Positions 1 to 10,423 of a stretch of 64,000 nucleotides of DNA are shown here, one piece after another. Position 1 is the first letter of the stretch. Each line of letters begins with the position of its first letter. The position numbers and the translations under genes are program-made. The notes under the pieces are model-generated. The model worked only from the letters and a program-made list of their open reading frames with translations, ran no database searches and was not told the DNA's origin. The DNA lies in assembly GCA_014706295.1 (NCBI GenBank), contig JACSVZ010000010.1:19496501-19560500 (forward strand), in the 5' to 3' direction. Source of the stretch: Lycocorax pyrrhopterus obiensis (taxonomy: Eukaryota; Chordata; Aves; Passeriformes; Paradisaeidae).

Positions 1-3000
1 TATCCCGGGATGAACATTTGCCTGTGCACCTTCACTCTTCTCTACTGCACAAATGTGTTAATGATACAGTCTTTAATTACACAGTCACAGAAGCACACCC
101 TGCCTCCTTCTAATTATGAGTATAAAAATGAATCACAGTCAGGCAGGGAACGAAATTGTTGAGAATTATGAATAAACCAGTGACTAAATCCCAGGACTTG
201 CAGCGTGCGTAAGGCAGCTGGAAGCGTCGGCAGCGAAGGGGACAGGCCCTGGAAGGGGTGAATGGAGATGGTTTTTATTCAAAAAGCCCTCAGTGAGCTG
301 CTCCTTGCTCAGCAAGTCCCATCATGCCTGTGCCACAGATGCTGTTGGAGAGCTGGGCTAAACCCAAAAGGTGATTATGTCACGAAAGACTCAGAGATGC
401 TCAAATTCCAGCTGCACAGACAATGGGAATTCTGACTCTTGAGTGAGCTGCATCTCCTTCAAGTGCCTGAAAATGAAGATATGAGTGACTTGCCTTGGGC
501 TGTCTCCAAGGTAAAGGAGAGGAACAGGCATCCTTAGGAAGGGATTCATCCCAGCACAAGTGGCTGGGAGAGGTCAGGGAATGGCACAGATGCCCTTTCC
601 ACTGACTAAACGTGGAGCATGGGTGATCTGCTGAGACTTGTTCTGCATCAGAGAGATCTCAATGCAGAAAGATGGATCCCACCCTTCCTAAATTTGTCAC
701 TTACTATTTTTACAGAATTATTTTTAAATTCCCATCAGGAGATGCCACTTTATCTGTATGCAGCACGCCAACAAACTGGAGCTGAAGGCTTTAAAATCAA
801 AAGAAACTTGCCTGGCACCAAGGAGTTTCAAAGAAGCTTCAAAAAATGAATTTACCTGTTTTAAAAGCTGGCACTAAAATGTTCCCTGCTGTGCTGCCTG
901 CAAAGGATTCCCTGCTCCCATCAGCACAGATATTAATGTACACACACAAGAGGGCAGAGCTGTGCTAGCACATTCCAATTTAAATATTACCAGCTCTTTG
1001 CAGTGCAGGGATTACTGGGCTGTTATTTTGGGGAGAAGAGGATGAAGCGAAGGATATTATAGAATTTAATTACCCAGAAATGATAATCCATTTTTTAATC
1101 TCACTACTCAAAACTAGCAGCTGCATCAGATCCTGAGCATCACACACAGCACTCACTGCTCCTCACTTATCGGTGAGATGGAAACACCCAAGTCTCTTAC
1201 ATAAAACAATGATGTAATTACCAACTAATCTAGCTTATTTAGGAACCAATTTCTTCCCACAAGGTTGGGGGTTTAAATGGACTAAAAGATCTTGTCTTGC
1301 ACGTGGCCAAATGGAAGCGAATGGGTATGGACAGATAAGGGCTGGATTGGCTCCCCCTGACCACAACATTCCCACTAAGGCCTTTTCTTTCTGACACACT
1401 TACAAGTATTAATTAATTTAACTCAAGGGGGTTGTTTTTATCTGGATTTCTCAGGCAGCTTCACTCTTACAAGTTCAAAGGCAGCTTTGAAGCCAGCTCA
1501 AAGAATGGATTTATATTGATTTAAGAAAATGTATCAGAAATTCAGAAATGATCAGCACTGCAAGCGCATGGAACCGACTCCTCAGGGTAGAGAGTTCCTG
1601 CTCTTCAAATTAAATACTCACAGAATCCCTTAAAACATCTGCAGGAGCAGGAGGGATCCCCACTGGTTCATCTGGGCGAGCAGGAGCCACCCGCAGAGAC
1701 ACAGGACAGCTCATCAAAAGCCACTTATCTATTTCTGCATAATCTGAGCATTATTTATTATCTAAGAGCCACATTTTGAGACTGTTTATTGTCACTGGCA
1801 CTTCCTAACCAGAGTCACCACCCAACAGGCCAAGCAGTGTATTGCAATATATCCATTTATGTGAGACTTTTCATTTCATGTCTCCAAATGTTTTGTTAAC
1901 CAAAAGCCTGCAGCATCCAAAACCTGTCACTGGATATTAGGCCAAGCTTGTGGTTGATAAATGGAAAGCAACAAAAGCCAAAGCACTTTGCCAAAGGTCA
2001 CAGTTAATTCCTTGCTTCAAACCCTAGAAAAAACATACCTACGAAGCACCCAAAAAATACCCCAATGCCCAGCCCTGGGAGAACACTTGATCCCTGCTAA
2101 TACTTTTACAGGGTTTTCATTTTGAAAATTATCTACCTGACCCTTCCTGTGTAAGTGTAGAGGAGGTTGACAACAATTCAGAATTCTCATTCTTGACAGA
2201 TTAATGGATTTTTAGGACAAGTTCTTCCCAGTGATTCAAGTGAAATCCATTTTGCTTCAGTGAGTTTATTATACCACGTACATATTTAGGATTCTACCTT
2301 GTCATTAAAACACCATCAGTGCATCTCAGAAAGTCTGAGGTCTCATATTCATGTAGAAATCCAAATGCATTTAAAATTGTCCCATTAACCTCTGAACTGT
2401 TATTAGACAAGCACGAGCTCAGAACCTACTTTCTAAACATTTTTTCCACAATAAAGGGAAATAAATTCAAGTTATGCTCCATAAAAATCAACAATACAAG
2501 CTGGCAAAAGCACTTCTCCACTCCAGTGCTATCAGATCCTATAAAACGACTTGATTTGCCTGTGTGGGAAAAAGAAAGTGGGAAGATGGGAGACAGCCTA
2601 TCTCAATTCCGAAGCAGTAAAGCATTTAGGAAAATATCTGATTAACTTAGAATGCAGGAGGGAGATTAAAACCCCACCTCAGCAGGCTGACATTAACTCC
2701 TTATCGCTTCAAGGAACAGAGCTCCCTTTATTCCACCCTCAGCTGCTTGGGGATCAGCACAGGGAGGGTTATGGATCTTGATGGAGCAACAAAGGGAATT
2801 GATTTTCAGAGCAGCTCTCCCCATAGGGGGTAAAGGACAATATAATGAATGGTTTTGCTACTCCTGTGTCAGCTGCTGAGGAACGACTGTCGCCAAGCGT
2901 GGCCCCAAGATCCTCGGAGGGAGTCACCTCCACCCATGCCGTTAATTCAGACCGCCGGATGGAGAGATTCTGAACCCGATGCCACCAGCACCATCTGCTC

Positions 3001-5883
3001 CAGAACCTTCAGACCTCCTTCACCCTTGTGGAACACTCATCCTCCTCCCTGAGGGCTGGCCTGCCTACAAGCCAGACTCGCCCAAATCCCAACTTCTGGG
3101 CTTTCGCAGCACAGCAGCCGCATGATGGATCAGCCACTTCACGAGCAAATTCTGCCTCCCAGCTCGGCGTTCCCGTTTTAAGAGCCATAAAATCAGGCTG
3201 CTAAACACTGGTTGTAGGTTTCCACTTTTTCTTGGCTCACAGGCAGGATCATAAGAGGAAAGCAAGGAACGGTGAGGGAAAGCTACTCAATTCAGATTCA
3301 AAATATCCAATGTGTTCACACCTGCATTGCTGAAAACGTGGTCTTCTGGTTAAAGCTACAAACCTCACATGTGGATTTTCTCATTCCAATGATTTTTGGC
3401 AAATTTGAGACTCCATTCTCAGAAACACACATTTAATACCTCGCTCCTGCCCAGTACAAACACAGACAAGCTGTTACAGGCTGAATGTGATGGTTAAAAT
3501 AGGGTCTCGGCAATGACCTGGTCCCACTCTGCTGCATCTGTGTGCAACCACATCATCCATTTTTGCTCTATTTGGGCACGGATTTTGCCCACACCAAATT
3601 GTTCATATGGTCTCTGCATTTCACAGACCTGTTTGTGCTAATGTTGAGTTCAGGATCTCTCTTGCCTGAGGAAACACTGATACCGAAGCTTTATCCTGCT
3701 TGAAAACAATGCAAATATAAAAAGGCAATTTGCTGCAACAGAAAGTGGCCATTCAGTGTTTAAAATGTCAGTTTAAAATAAGTTTAGCACCACTCTTCTG
3801 TTCGAACAGCACTGATGTAGCCTGGCTCCTAAAGTTCATCGTAATTCTCCTCAGCCAAACTAAAATGGGATGCGATAATTAATTAAGATGTTCTACAAAT
3901 ATTCTATTAAAAAAACCCCAGCTGTCATGGGAAAAAAGATGCTGCTCTTTCCTGCCAAATTCCACAAAAATATATCCAACATCCCTTCGTTCTCCCTCCT
4001 CCTCTTTTCCATGCCCCTAGTCCCCCACCCACACGCAGAGGACACAGTTACATCACTCCAAGTACAAATCTTTTTGCTGCCCTCATTTCCTGGAGATTAA
4101 CGATCAGGCAGCTCAAATCAGCTTTCCCCGCTGCACTGAAGTCAAATATTAAATGGCAAAGCCCAAAGGCTTCCAAGGCATTTCAGTCAGAACGACCCGA
4201 GGTGTGCCAGGCACTGGAGATGCCTTAATTTACCTTAAGGGACAGAAAAGAGAATTACAAAAGTCACAGGCTAGAGGATTTTTTTTAATCATCATAGTTT
4301 ACTTGGAGTCAAGGGTTGTGTCAGTATAAAAGGGAGATCCAGAGCCACAAATAAATGGGACTTGCACAAGGAGGCAGAGCAGGGTGGGGGTTATGGAGGA
4401 TGAGGAGATGGGAGTCATAACCTTTATGGGAAAGGATGGAGATGAACCATCTCACCAGGGAGCCCATCAGTGCCTCCATGGAACTCACACTAATTGCTTC
4501 AAAGTAACCAATTTAGAGTCATTTCAGAGCAATCCTTGCTCTGAAAGAGTTGAGGATCAAGATAACAGTAAATTTGGGAGTTATTTTTACTTGCATGCAG
4601 GCCTGAAGCAGTAGCAATCTTCTCAGCTCTGGGCAAGCTACCAAAGAGGCCTGGGCTTGTGCTGAGACCTCAAGCCCCATCTCCAGGACAGCCATACTCT
4701 GCTCAAGGAATTCTACCTGGAATTGGGACTATGCGAGGTTGGCCCGAGCTCCCCAAAAGCAAAGTGGCTCTTCCAGCTTCCCAAGGCCAAGGCCTACATG
4801 CACGACAAAGAACATTCCCCACTTAGGCAGAATGTCACTGCAGTGCCCAGTTGCCAATCCTACTCCTTTTTACTGCCAGCATTATCCCAAGGCAGTCTCT
4901 ATCCCAAGGAATACTCCGATAAGCACATCAGGGCAGAAAATGGCCAAAGGGCTGTGTTCACCAGCTGAGCTTCCCTGAATGCAAAGGCAAGGGAAAAGGA
5001 GGGCTGCTTCTGGCACTGGGAGTAAATACTCTCAGTTATAATCTGAATTGATGGGGCCCTCTGCACGCTTGAGAAAGGAGAGTCCATTAAAAACCATGCC
5101 AAAAGCTCAGCTCAGGTAGGCACAAAAGCTCTGCAGTGACCAGGTCTGTGCTGGAAAGGGAGCAGTGCCACAGAGAAGGAAACACTCATCGCGTGTTTGA
5201 GACAAGTCCTGCCTCAAGAATGAGGGAGAGGGGCAAAGAAGAGGCTGAAGAATTCAGCAGATCCCTCAAAAAACAGCAGGATTTGGTAAAACATTTTGAA
5301 CCAACAACAGAAATCGTACCTGTTCCAGTTCAGATTCAACCAAGACTTCAAAACAACAATTTGCACTGAGTGAATTAACACATTTTCAGTATTAAAAAGA
5401 AATAAACAAAAGTGAAGAAACAATAATTAAACTCAGTCACAACCTGCCTGATTTGATACCACTTTTACTTCAAAAATTGGAACATACAACATAAAAAACA
5501 CCCACAAGACACAATGTTTGCTTCCCAAGATTATTTCCAGAGCAAGCCATCATTCTGAAGAACCCAAAACAAACCCGTTTATTATTTGAGAGCATAAATG
5601 AGGATCAAACTCATTAACAGCCCCATAAGTAAGTACACAATAAAATAAACAGTCTCGCAGATTATAAGCAAACATGATACAGGCTGTGGCTACAATAAGT
5701 CAGCCAGGAACAGCACTGAGCTCACAGAGACCCTGGAAAAATACTGGTACTCAGCAAATTACGGTCTAGACAGTCTCCTCTTCTCCCAGAGGACATTTAT
5801 TTCCTCCTAGACAGCTGCACACACTATAGAAGAAACCTTAAAACCAACCTGCCCAAGAAACACAATCTTATCTTCAAACAAAC
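1..5883. other. BBS4 intron 2 (inferred); no exon recognised
   Basis: No exon, RNA gene or CR1 copy recognised. Moderately AT-rich unique DNA. A search for the next expected BBS4 peptide (LEKQNWLIHLHY-like) on the minus strand found nothing, so exon 3 probably lies beyond the left edge. Confidence 0.6.
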
Positions 5884-5935
5884 CTTTTTTAGGACGGGGT
5901 TTTGTTGGTTCTGTAGCCGCTGGCGATGAAGAAAC
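5884..5935 (-). CDS. BBS4: BBS4 exon 2
   Basis: A 52-nt exon, VSSSPAATEPTKPRPKK plus one base, with acceptor TCTGTCTTTTCAG and a weak donor G|GTTTGT. The TxxPxPKK tail aligns with the human ESQKPRQKK. Confidence 0.82.
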
Positions 5936-7803
5936 CTGAAAAGACAGAAACCAGGAGTAGTAAATATACCAGGCAAGGTTTCTTGAAGCTCTCTTCCAGA
6001 AAATAATCAGAAAGGACAACTGGCAAGTCCCAAAGGAGGGCATAAAAATAGCAGCATTGCTGCTGGACAAACTCTGCCCTGCCAAGCAAGGCAGAGATTT
6101 CTGCTCCCCAGCTCGATTAAATAAACACCCTCATTGTGCAGCACATCCCTGCTCGCGGGGTCACTTCTGATCACCAGCATCCTGGGAAGTGATCTTTACC
6201 TTGCCAAAAAACAATACTGGAGCATTTAAGAAGCTAATTAGAGATCACACAGAAAATAAGTCAAAAACATTTATTATAAAATATTTATGAAGCTAATTAG
6301 GGCAAAGCTGTTCCCAGGGAACCATCTGAGTGGGCAGGATGTGAGCACAGGGATGTCCCACCGCATGGAGGGCAGGGAACCTCCCCCTGCAAACGCTGTC
6401 CAGAGCTCCCAGTCCACGGAAAATAAATTAATTTTATATGATTTTCTTACTTTGCATCAACCATCAAACCTTCATGAAGGAGAAGCAGGTTTACACGGGG
6501 AAATATTTTTTTTTCACTTTGCTTTTTGAGAAGACACAACACAGGATTTTATACCTGTGTCACCTCCCCTCTCCTTAAAAAAATAATTTTTAAAATCAGA
6601 GATTCAGTCAATCTGTGTTCATTGCAATGTTTTGGGGACATTTTCTAGTTGCATCTTGTTTTCTGGAGATGGGGCGGATCAGAGATGATGAGACATGAAA
6701 AATAACCCAAGAAAGGCTCTTCCTTTTTTTTTTTTTTTACTGCTTACTCTTTGTTTCTTAACAGTTTCTAAACTTTTATTGACTTTTCTGATTCCTATTG
6801 TGAAAAACTGAGTTGCTATTTTCACAGAATTAACCAACTCTGAGCACTCCATCCTCAGCAGGAATAAGCAGCACGAACACCTAATTTTTTTATATATTGC
6901 AATCTTTTTTAATCTGCACACATATCATTACAATTCTGAGTCCTCTCACTCAGCTCTGTTAAGACTTTCCTGGAGTTTCTCCTATTTCCTCCTCACCTGA
7001 GTAACTTTCTACTCATCCTTTTGTCCAGATCATTTCTAACTACACTGAACAACCCAGGCCTGGTACTGATCCCCGCAGGGCTTCACAGCAGCCACCCCCC
7101 ACCACAAAAAACTTAATGGAATTATAGAATCGGTTGGGTTGGAATGGACCTTAAAGCTCATCCAGAGCCACCCCTGCCATTAACAAGGACACTTTCCACT
7201 GTCCCAGGGTGCTCCCAGCCCTGATGTCCGACCTGGCCTGGAACAATTCCAGGGATCCAGGGGCAGCCACAGCTGCTCTGGGCACCCTGTGCCAGGGCCT
7301 CCCCACCCTCCCAGGGAACAATTCCTTCCCAATATCCCATCCAGCCCTGCCCTCTGGCAGTGGGAAGCCATTCCCTGTGTCCTGTCCCTCCATCCCTTGT
7401 CCCCAGTCCCTCTCCAGCTCTCCTGGAGTCCCTTTAGGCTCTGGAAGGGGCTCTGAGCTCTCCCTGAGCCTCCTTTTCTCCAGGCTGCACACCCCCAACT
7501 CCCTCAGCCACTCCTTGTGCTGCAGTCCCTTCTCCATCTCCATTACTCTTCCCCTGTTCCAGCACCTAATAATCGATTATTAATGTTAATTACTTTAGCA
7601 AAGGCTGAATTTCCCTCACGTTTTCCATACCAAGTGTGCAGATTAAAAACTCGCTCTTCAAAAGAACTTCCCGCCGCCGCCACCCCTCACTTCCCTTCCC
7701 CTCCGCTCATCTCTCCTCCCGTCCCTCGCCTCTCCCGTCCCTCTCGGCCCCCTCAGCGCGGGCGGCTCTCGCCCCTCACCGTAGCGTCCTGCGGCTCCGC
7801 CAT
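5884..7803 (-). CDS. BBS4: BBS4, Bardet-Biedl syndrome 4 protein, 5' end only (exons 1-2)
   Basis: Partial gene running off the left edge. Known role: a TPR-repeat subunit of the BBSome, the coat that moves membrane proteins into and out of primary cilia, also at centriolar satellites. Only the disordered N-terminus is here: MAEPQDAT joined to VSSSPAATEPTKPRPKK, compared with human MAEERVAT joined to RTQFPVSTESQKPRQKK. The identification rests on this weak similarity, on exon sizes of 24 and 52 nt ending in phases 0 and 1 exactly as I recall for human BBS4, on conserved order downstream of ARIH1, and on a ciliary X-box at the promoter. No TPR is in the window, and exon 3 was looked for and not found. 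Confidence 0.85.
5936..7779 (-). other. BBS4 intron 1
   Basis: 1.84 kb, with a T-run at 6724-6738 and a CR1 copy at 7121-7565. Nothing else recognised. Confidence 0.75.
7121..7565 (-). mobile_element. CR1 LINE 3' fragment
   Basis: Inverted CR1 tail in BBS4 intron 1: it starts with the reversed terminal motif (ATAGAATCGGTTGGGTTGG) and runs through the hallmark CCTGCCAT, GGACACTTTCCACT and GGCAGCCACAGCT segments. Only the 3' end is present and no reverse-transcriptase frame remains. Confidence 0.85.
7780..7803 (-). CDS. BBS4: BBS4 exon 1 coding part
   Basis: Eight codons, MAEPQDAT, ending in phase 0 at donor ACG|GTGAGG. The start ATG has G at -3 and +4 and sits in a CpG island, 18 bp below the X-box. 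Confidence 0.83.
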
Positions 7804-7820
7804 GGCCGCGGCGGGCCGGG

Positions 7821-7834
7821 GTTGCCATGGCGAC
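7821..7834 (-). promoter_or_regulatory. RFX X-box in the BBS4 promoter
   Basis: GTTGCCATGGCGAC on the plus strand fits the X-box consensus RYYNYY-N2-RRNRAC at every position. RFX2/RFX3 bind such sites to switch on ciliary genes. It lies 18-31 bp upstream of the BBS4 ATG, so the main transcription start is probably within or very close to it. Confidence 0.75.
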
Positions 7835-7841
7835 CGCCCGC

Positions 7842-7850
7842 CACTTCCGG
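7842..7850 (-). promoter_or_regulatory. ETS/GABP-type site
   Basis: CCGGAAGTG on the minus strand, the classical GABPA core, 8 bp upstream of the X-box. Typical of CpG-island promoters of ubiquitously expressed genes. Confidence 0.55.
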
Positions 7851-7993
7851 CCGGCCATGGCGCGCGGGGCATGGCGGGAAGGTGGCGGTGGTGACAGGAG
7901 GACCCCGGCCTCCCCCCCCCCCCGACCCCCGTTTAATGTGGAAAAACACCCGAATAACCACAGAAATAATAAAATGTTCGGCTTTTGGAAGGT

Positions 7994-7999
7994 TTTATT
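7994..7999 (-). terminator. Distal poly(A) signal AATAAA, likely ARIH1 3' end
   Basis: Canonical hexamer on the minus strand with a U-rich, then GU-rich, stretch 25-55 nt downstream. It is about 190 bp upstream of the BBS4 start codon on the same strand. Confidence 0.5.
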
Positions 8000-9230
8000 G
8001 AGGACTCCGCGGTGTAGAGGGAAATGAGGCCGCCAGTAAGGAGGGACGGCCCGGGAAGCGCTGAGCGGCCGTAGCCCCGCTCCCTCCCCGCCCCACAGTA
8101 GCAGCAGGGAGGGAGGTTGGAATGGCAGATTTTGGTTATTTTCCTTTATATTTCCACAGTGTCTGTGGGGGTGGTGTCCAGCCAGCCAGGCAATTCACCT
8201 GCGAGCGCCTGAAACCCGGAGGAGAGGAACAGCAGCAGGTTGTCCCACAGAACAGGGCTTTAGGTTTGCCAGCAGCCATCGGGATGGAGGACGGGTTCCT
8301 TGGGGTGGAGCGCCCACATCCTTGGCGTATTCCTCCTGGGGAACACGGAGTGAGAACCGAACGCCTCTGTGCTTGCACCTCCCCAGCCCACCTTGCTCCA
8401 GCTTTCACGTGTTTCAGCGCACGGACGGAGAATTCCCAACGGGAATGGCAGGGACGGATACGGGCAGGGCCGCTCCCACGCAGCCCTGCGCCATCCCACC
8501 CCTCCAGCAGCACCAGGAAAAGCACCGGGAAAGCGGCTGCACTCCCTCAAGTTTGATTTCCAGGGCAAATAAAGGGAAAAGCAGGCACAGAGGGACAAAA
8601 ACACATCCCTGGAACGTCGGTAGGAGCGGTAAGGGAGCCGAAGTGACTCCACTGCCAGCTGGAAACAGCAGCCCGTGTTGCAGCCCTGCCTGGGATCTGC
8701 CTTTTTTTTTTTAATTTGATCCCTTCACAACTTCCATCCCCTGGAAGCTGGCAGAGCAGCACGAGGCTCGGAGAACACTTGCCTGGCGAAAAATACCACA
8801 GAAGGAATTCCTATACAGGAGTAAATTTAATAAAACCACCACCAATTGTTTACTTTAACATAGCTCTTGTTACAGAAATCATAAAAATGGACTCAGTAGC
8901 TAAACTCATTAGTTCTTTCCCCTTTTAATTGAAAAATACTCCGCTGATTTCAGCTTCTACTGCACTAGATGGAGTGTTAAATAGTTGCCAGGACAGGACG
9001 CCCAGTGATTGAGCCCAAAACAAACACAAAGACAATTCCATCAGCTTTCCTTTTCAATGTTACGACTCATTATAATGAAGTGAAAATTAAAACAGCAAGA
9101 AAGGGTCCATTTGACAGATGAAAGGGGGAGGGAGAGAAGATCCACAGCCGAAATCTCGCCGGAAGTCTTTGGAGAAGCGGTGCAGAACACCCCTCCTTGT
9201 CCTGCCTCGGGATCCAACACAAACCTCTGC

Positions 9231-9262
9231 ACACACACACAGACAGACACACAGACACACCC
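9231..9262. repeat. CA/CAGA microsatellite
   Basis: Interrupted (AC)n/(AGAC)n tract within the presumed ARIH1 3' UTR. Confidence 0.85.
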
Positions 9263-9431
9263 ACGCCTCCTCTGGGATCAGAGCACGTGTCCTGCGTGCA
9301 CGGGCGGGAACAGAGAGCTGCATTTGGGCAGGTAAAGATCCGGGGCCGAAAATAAACCGAGAAAAAGGCAAGGCATCCTGAACCAGAGCTCCAGGAGCTG
9401 CGAGGGGCCGCGTCCGTCGCCAGCAATGGAT

Positions 9432-9452
9432 ACACACACACACACACACACC
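9432..9452. repeat. (AC)n microsatellite
   Basis: Pure AC dinucleotide run of about ten units in the presumed ARIH1 3' UTR; read as (GU)n in the RNA. Confidence 0.9.
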
Positions 9453-10271
9453 TGGGGGAGGCCCTGGACAGAAAGGAACTGCAGGAAGAGGAGAAACCCA
9501 ACTGCTCTGGAAAAAGCCTTCCAAAAAGAAAAAAAAAAATAAAATATATATAGATATATTCACTACACCAGCACACGCTTCCCCCACCCCAGCCCAGGGA
9601 AAAAAACCAAAACCAAACAAAAGAATCAAACTGAAAGAAAATGCACAGCAAATAGACATAATCTTGAAGATTTTTAAAGAATAAATATTTTTTTGTAATT
9701 AAACATTATGCAAACACGTGCCACGCTTGCTCTTTGTCCATGCATATGCGCTATATACAACTTTGAAAAATACTGTGTTGTCCTCTTTTTGTTTTAAAAG
9801 TCATATACAAAGGTTGGGTTTTTTTTTTTCCTTGCTGTGTACCCCCCTCCTTCCCTCCCCAAAAATCCTCTTTACAACGAGCCAATCCACATTCATCCGT
9901 GTAGCTGGGTGGCAGAGAGGAGGAGGGGGGTGGGAGAGCCACCCCCCTTACCAAAGTCCATCAAAATGGCTGGTTTGGACATGAAAAGCAGTGTCAAGAA
10001 ACTGGTTTAAGTTTCATCTGTACTACACACAGGAAAAGAAAGAGAGAAAAGAAAAAGGAGTCGGCTTGGAGGATGAAGCTACGTTACAAGTTAAAGTTGG
10101 AGGGTTTTTTAGTGCGTCTGTCACACTCTTGGCCGCCTAGAATACTGTTGTACAATGGTTTATCTACCTTTTTTTATTACAATATAATTTACTTAATTTT
10201 TCTGTTAACAAAACAGAATCCCGGTACTACAGACCAGCAGTGTAAGAGGCGGAGCAGCGCCCTGGGTGGGT

Positions 10272-10277
10272 TTTATT
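10272..10277 (-). terminator. Proximal poly(A) signal AATAAA of ARIH1
   Basis: Canonical hexamer on the minus strand, 62-67 nt after the stop codon. Use would give a very short 3' UTR. A second hexamer lies at 10173-10178. Confidence 0.5.
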
Positions 10278-10338
10278 GGAATTGCATGAGCACTCTAGGA
10301 TGGGAAAGGGTTCAGAGTTCATTGCTGCGGGGCCGGGC

Positions 10339-10423
10339 TCAGTCCTCGATGTACTCCCACAGGTCCTTCTCGTAGCCTTCATGCACGTGCTGCAACAAAA
10401 CCCTCCGCCGGCTCTCGCAGTAT
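10339..10423 (-). CDS. ARIH1: ARIH1 exon 14, terminal coding exon
   Basis: Completes R524 and encodes [16 protein letters not shown]... to the end EYIED, then TGA at 10339-10341. The C-terminal residues match the human protein as I know it. The acceptor is CCCCTGCAG. Confidence 0.97.

Larger units (their letters stand above)
7655..8120. promoter_or_regulatory. CpG island at the BBS4 5' end
   Basis: A GC- and CpG-dense block covering BBS4 exon 1, its first splice donor and about 300 bp upstream, including a C-run at 7912-7923. It is interrupted by an AT-rich strip at about 7935-7995 that holds the ARIH1 distal poly(A) signal. Confidence 0.7.
7975..10338 (-). other. ARIH1: ARIH1 3' untranslated region (extent inferred)
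   Basis: Non-coding DNA following the ARIH1 stop. Minus-strand AATAAA hexamers occur at 10272-10277 (about 65 nt after the stop), 10173-10178 and 7994-7999. The last is followed by U/GU-rich DNA around 7940-7970, the layout of a strong distal poly(A) site. Two CA-type microsatellites lie inside. Whether the transcript runs to the distal signal cannot be told from sequence; the GC-rich piece at 8030-8110 may instead belong to the BBS4 promoter. Confidence 0.6.

Noticed and set aside
3065..3265. Minus-strand frame containing KWLIHH, briefly suggesting BBS4 exon 3 (NWLIHLHY)
   Set aside because: The flanking residues do not match BBS4, and the frame and splice sites do not fit the expected 80-nt exon.
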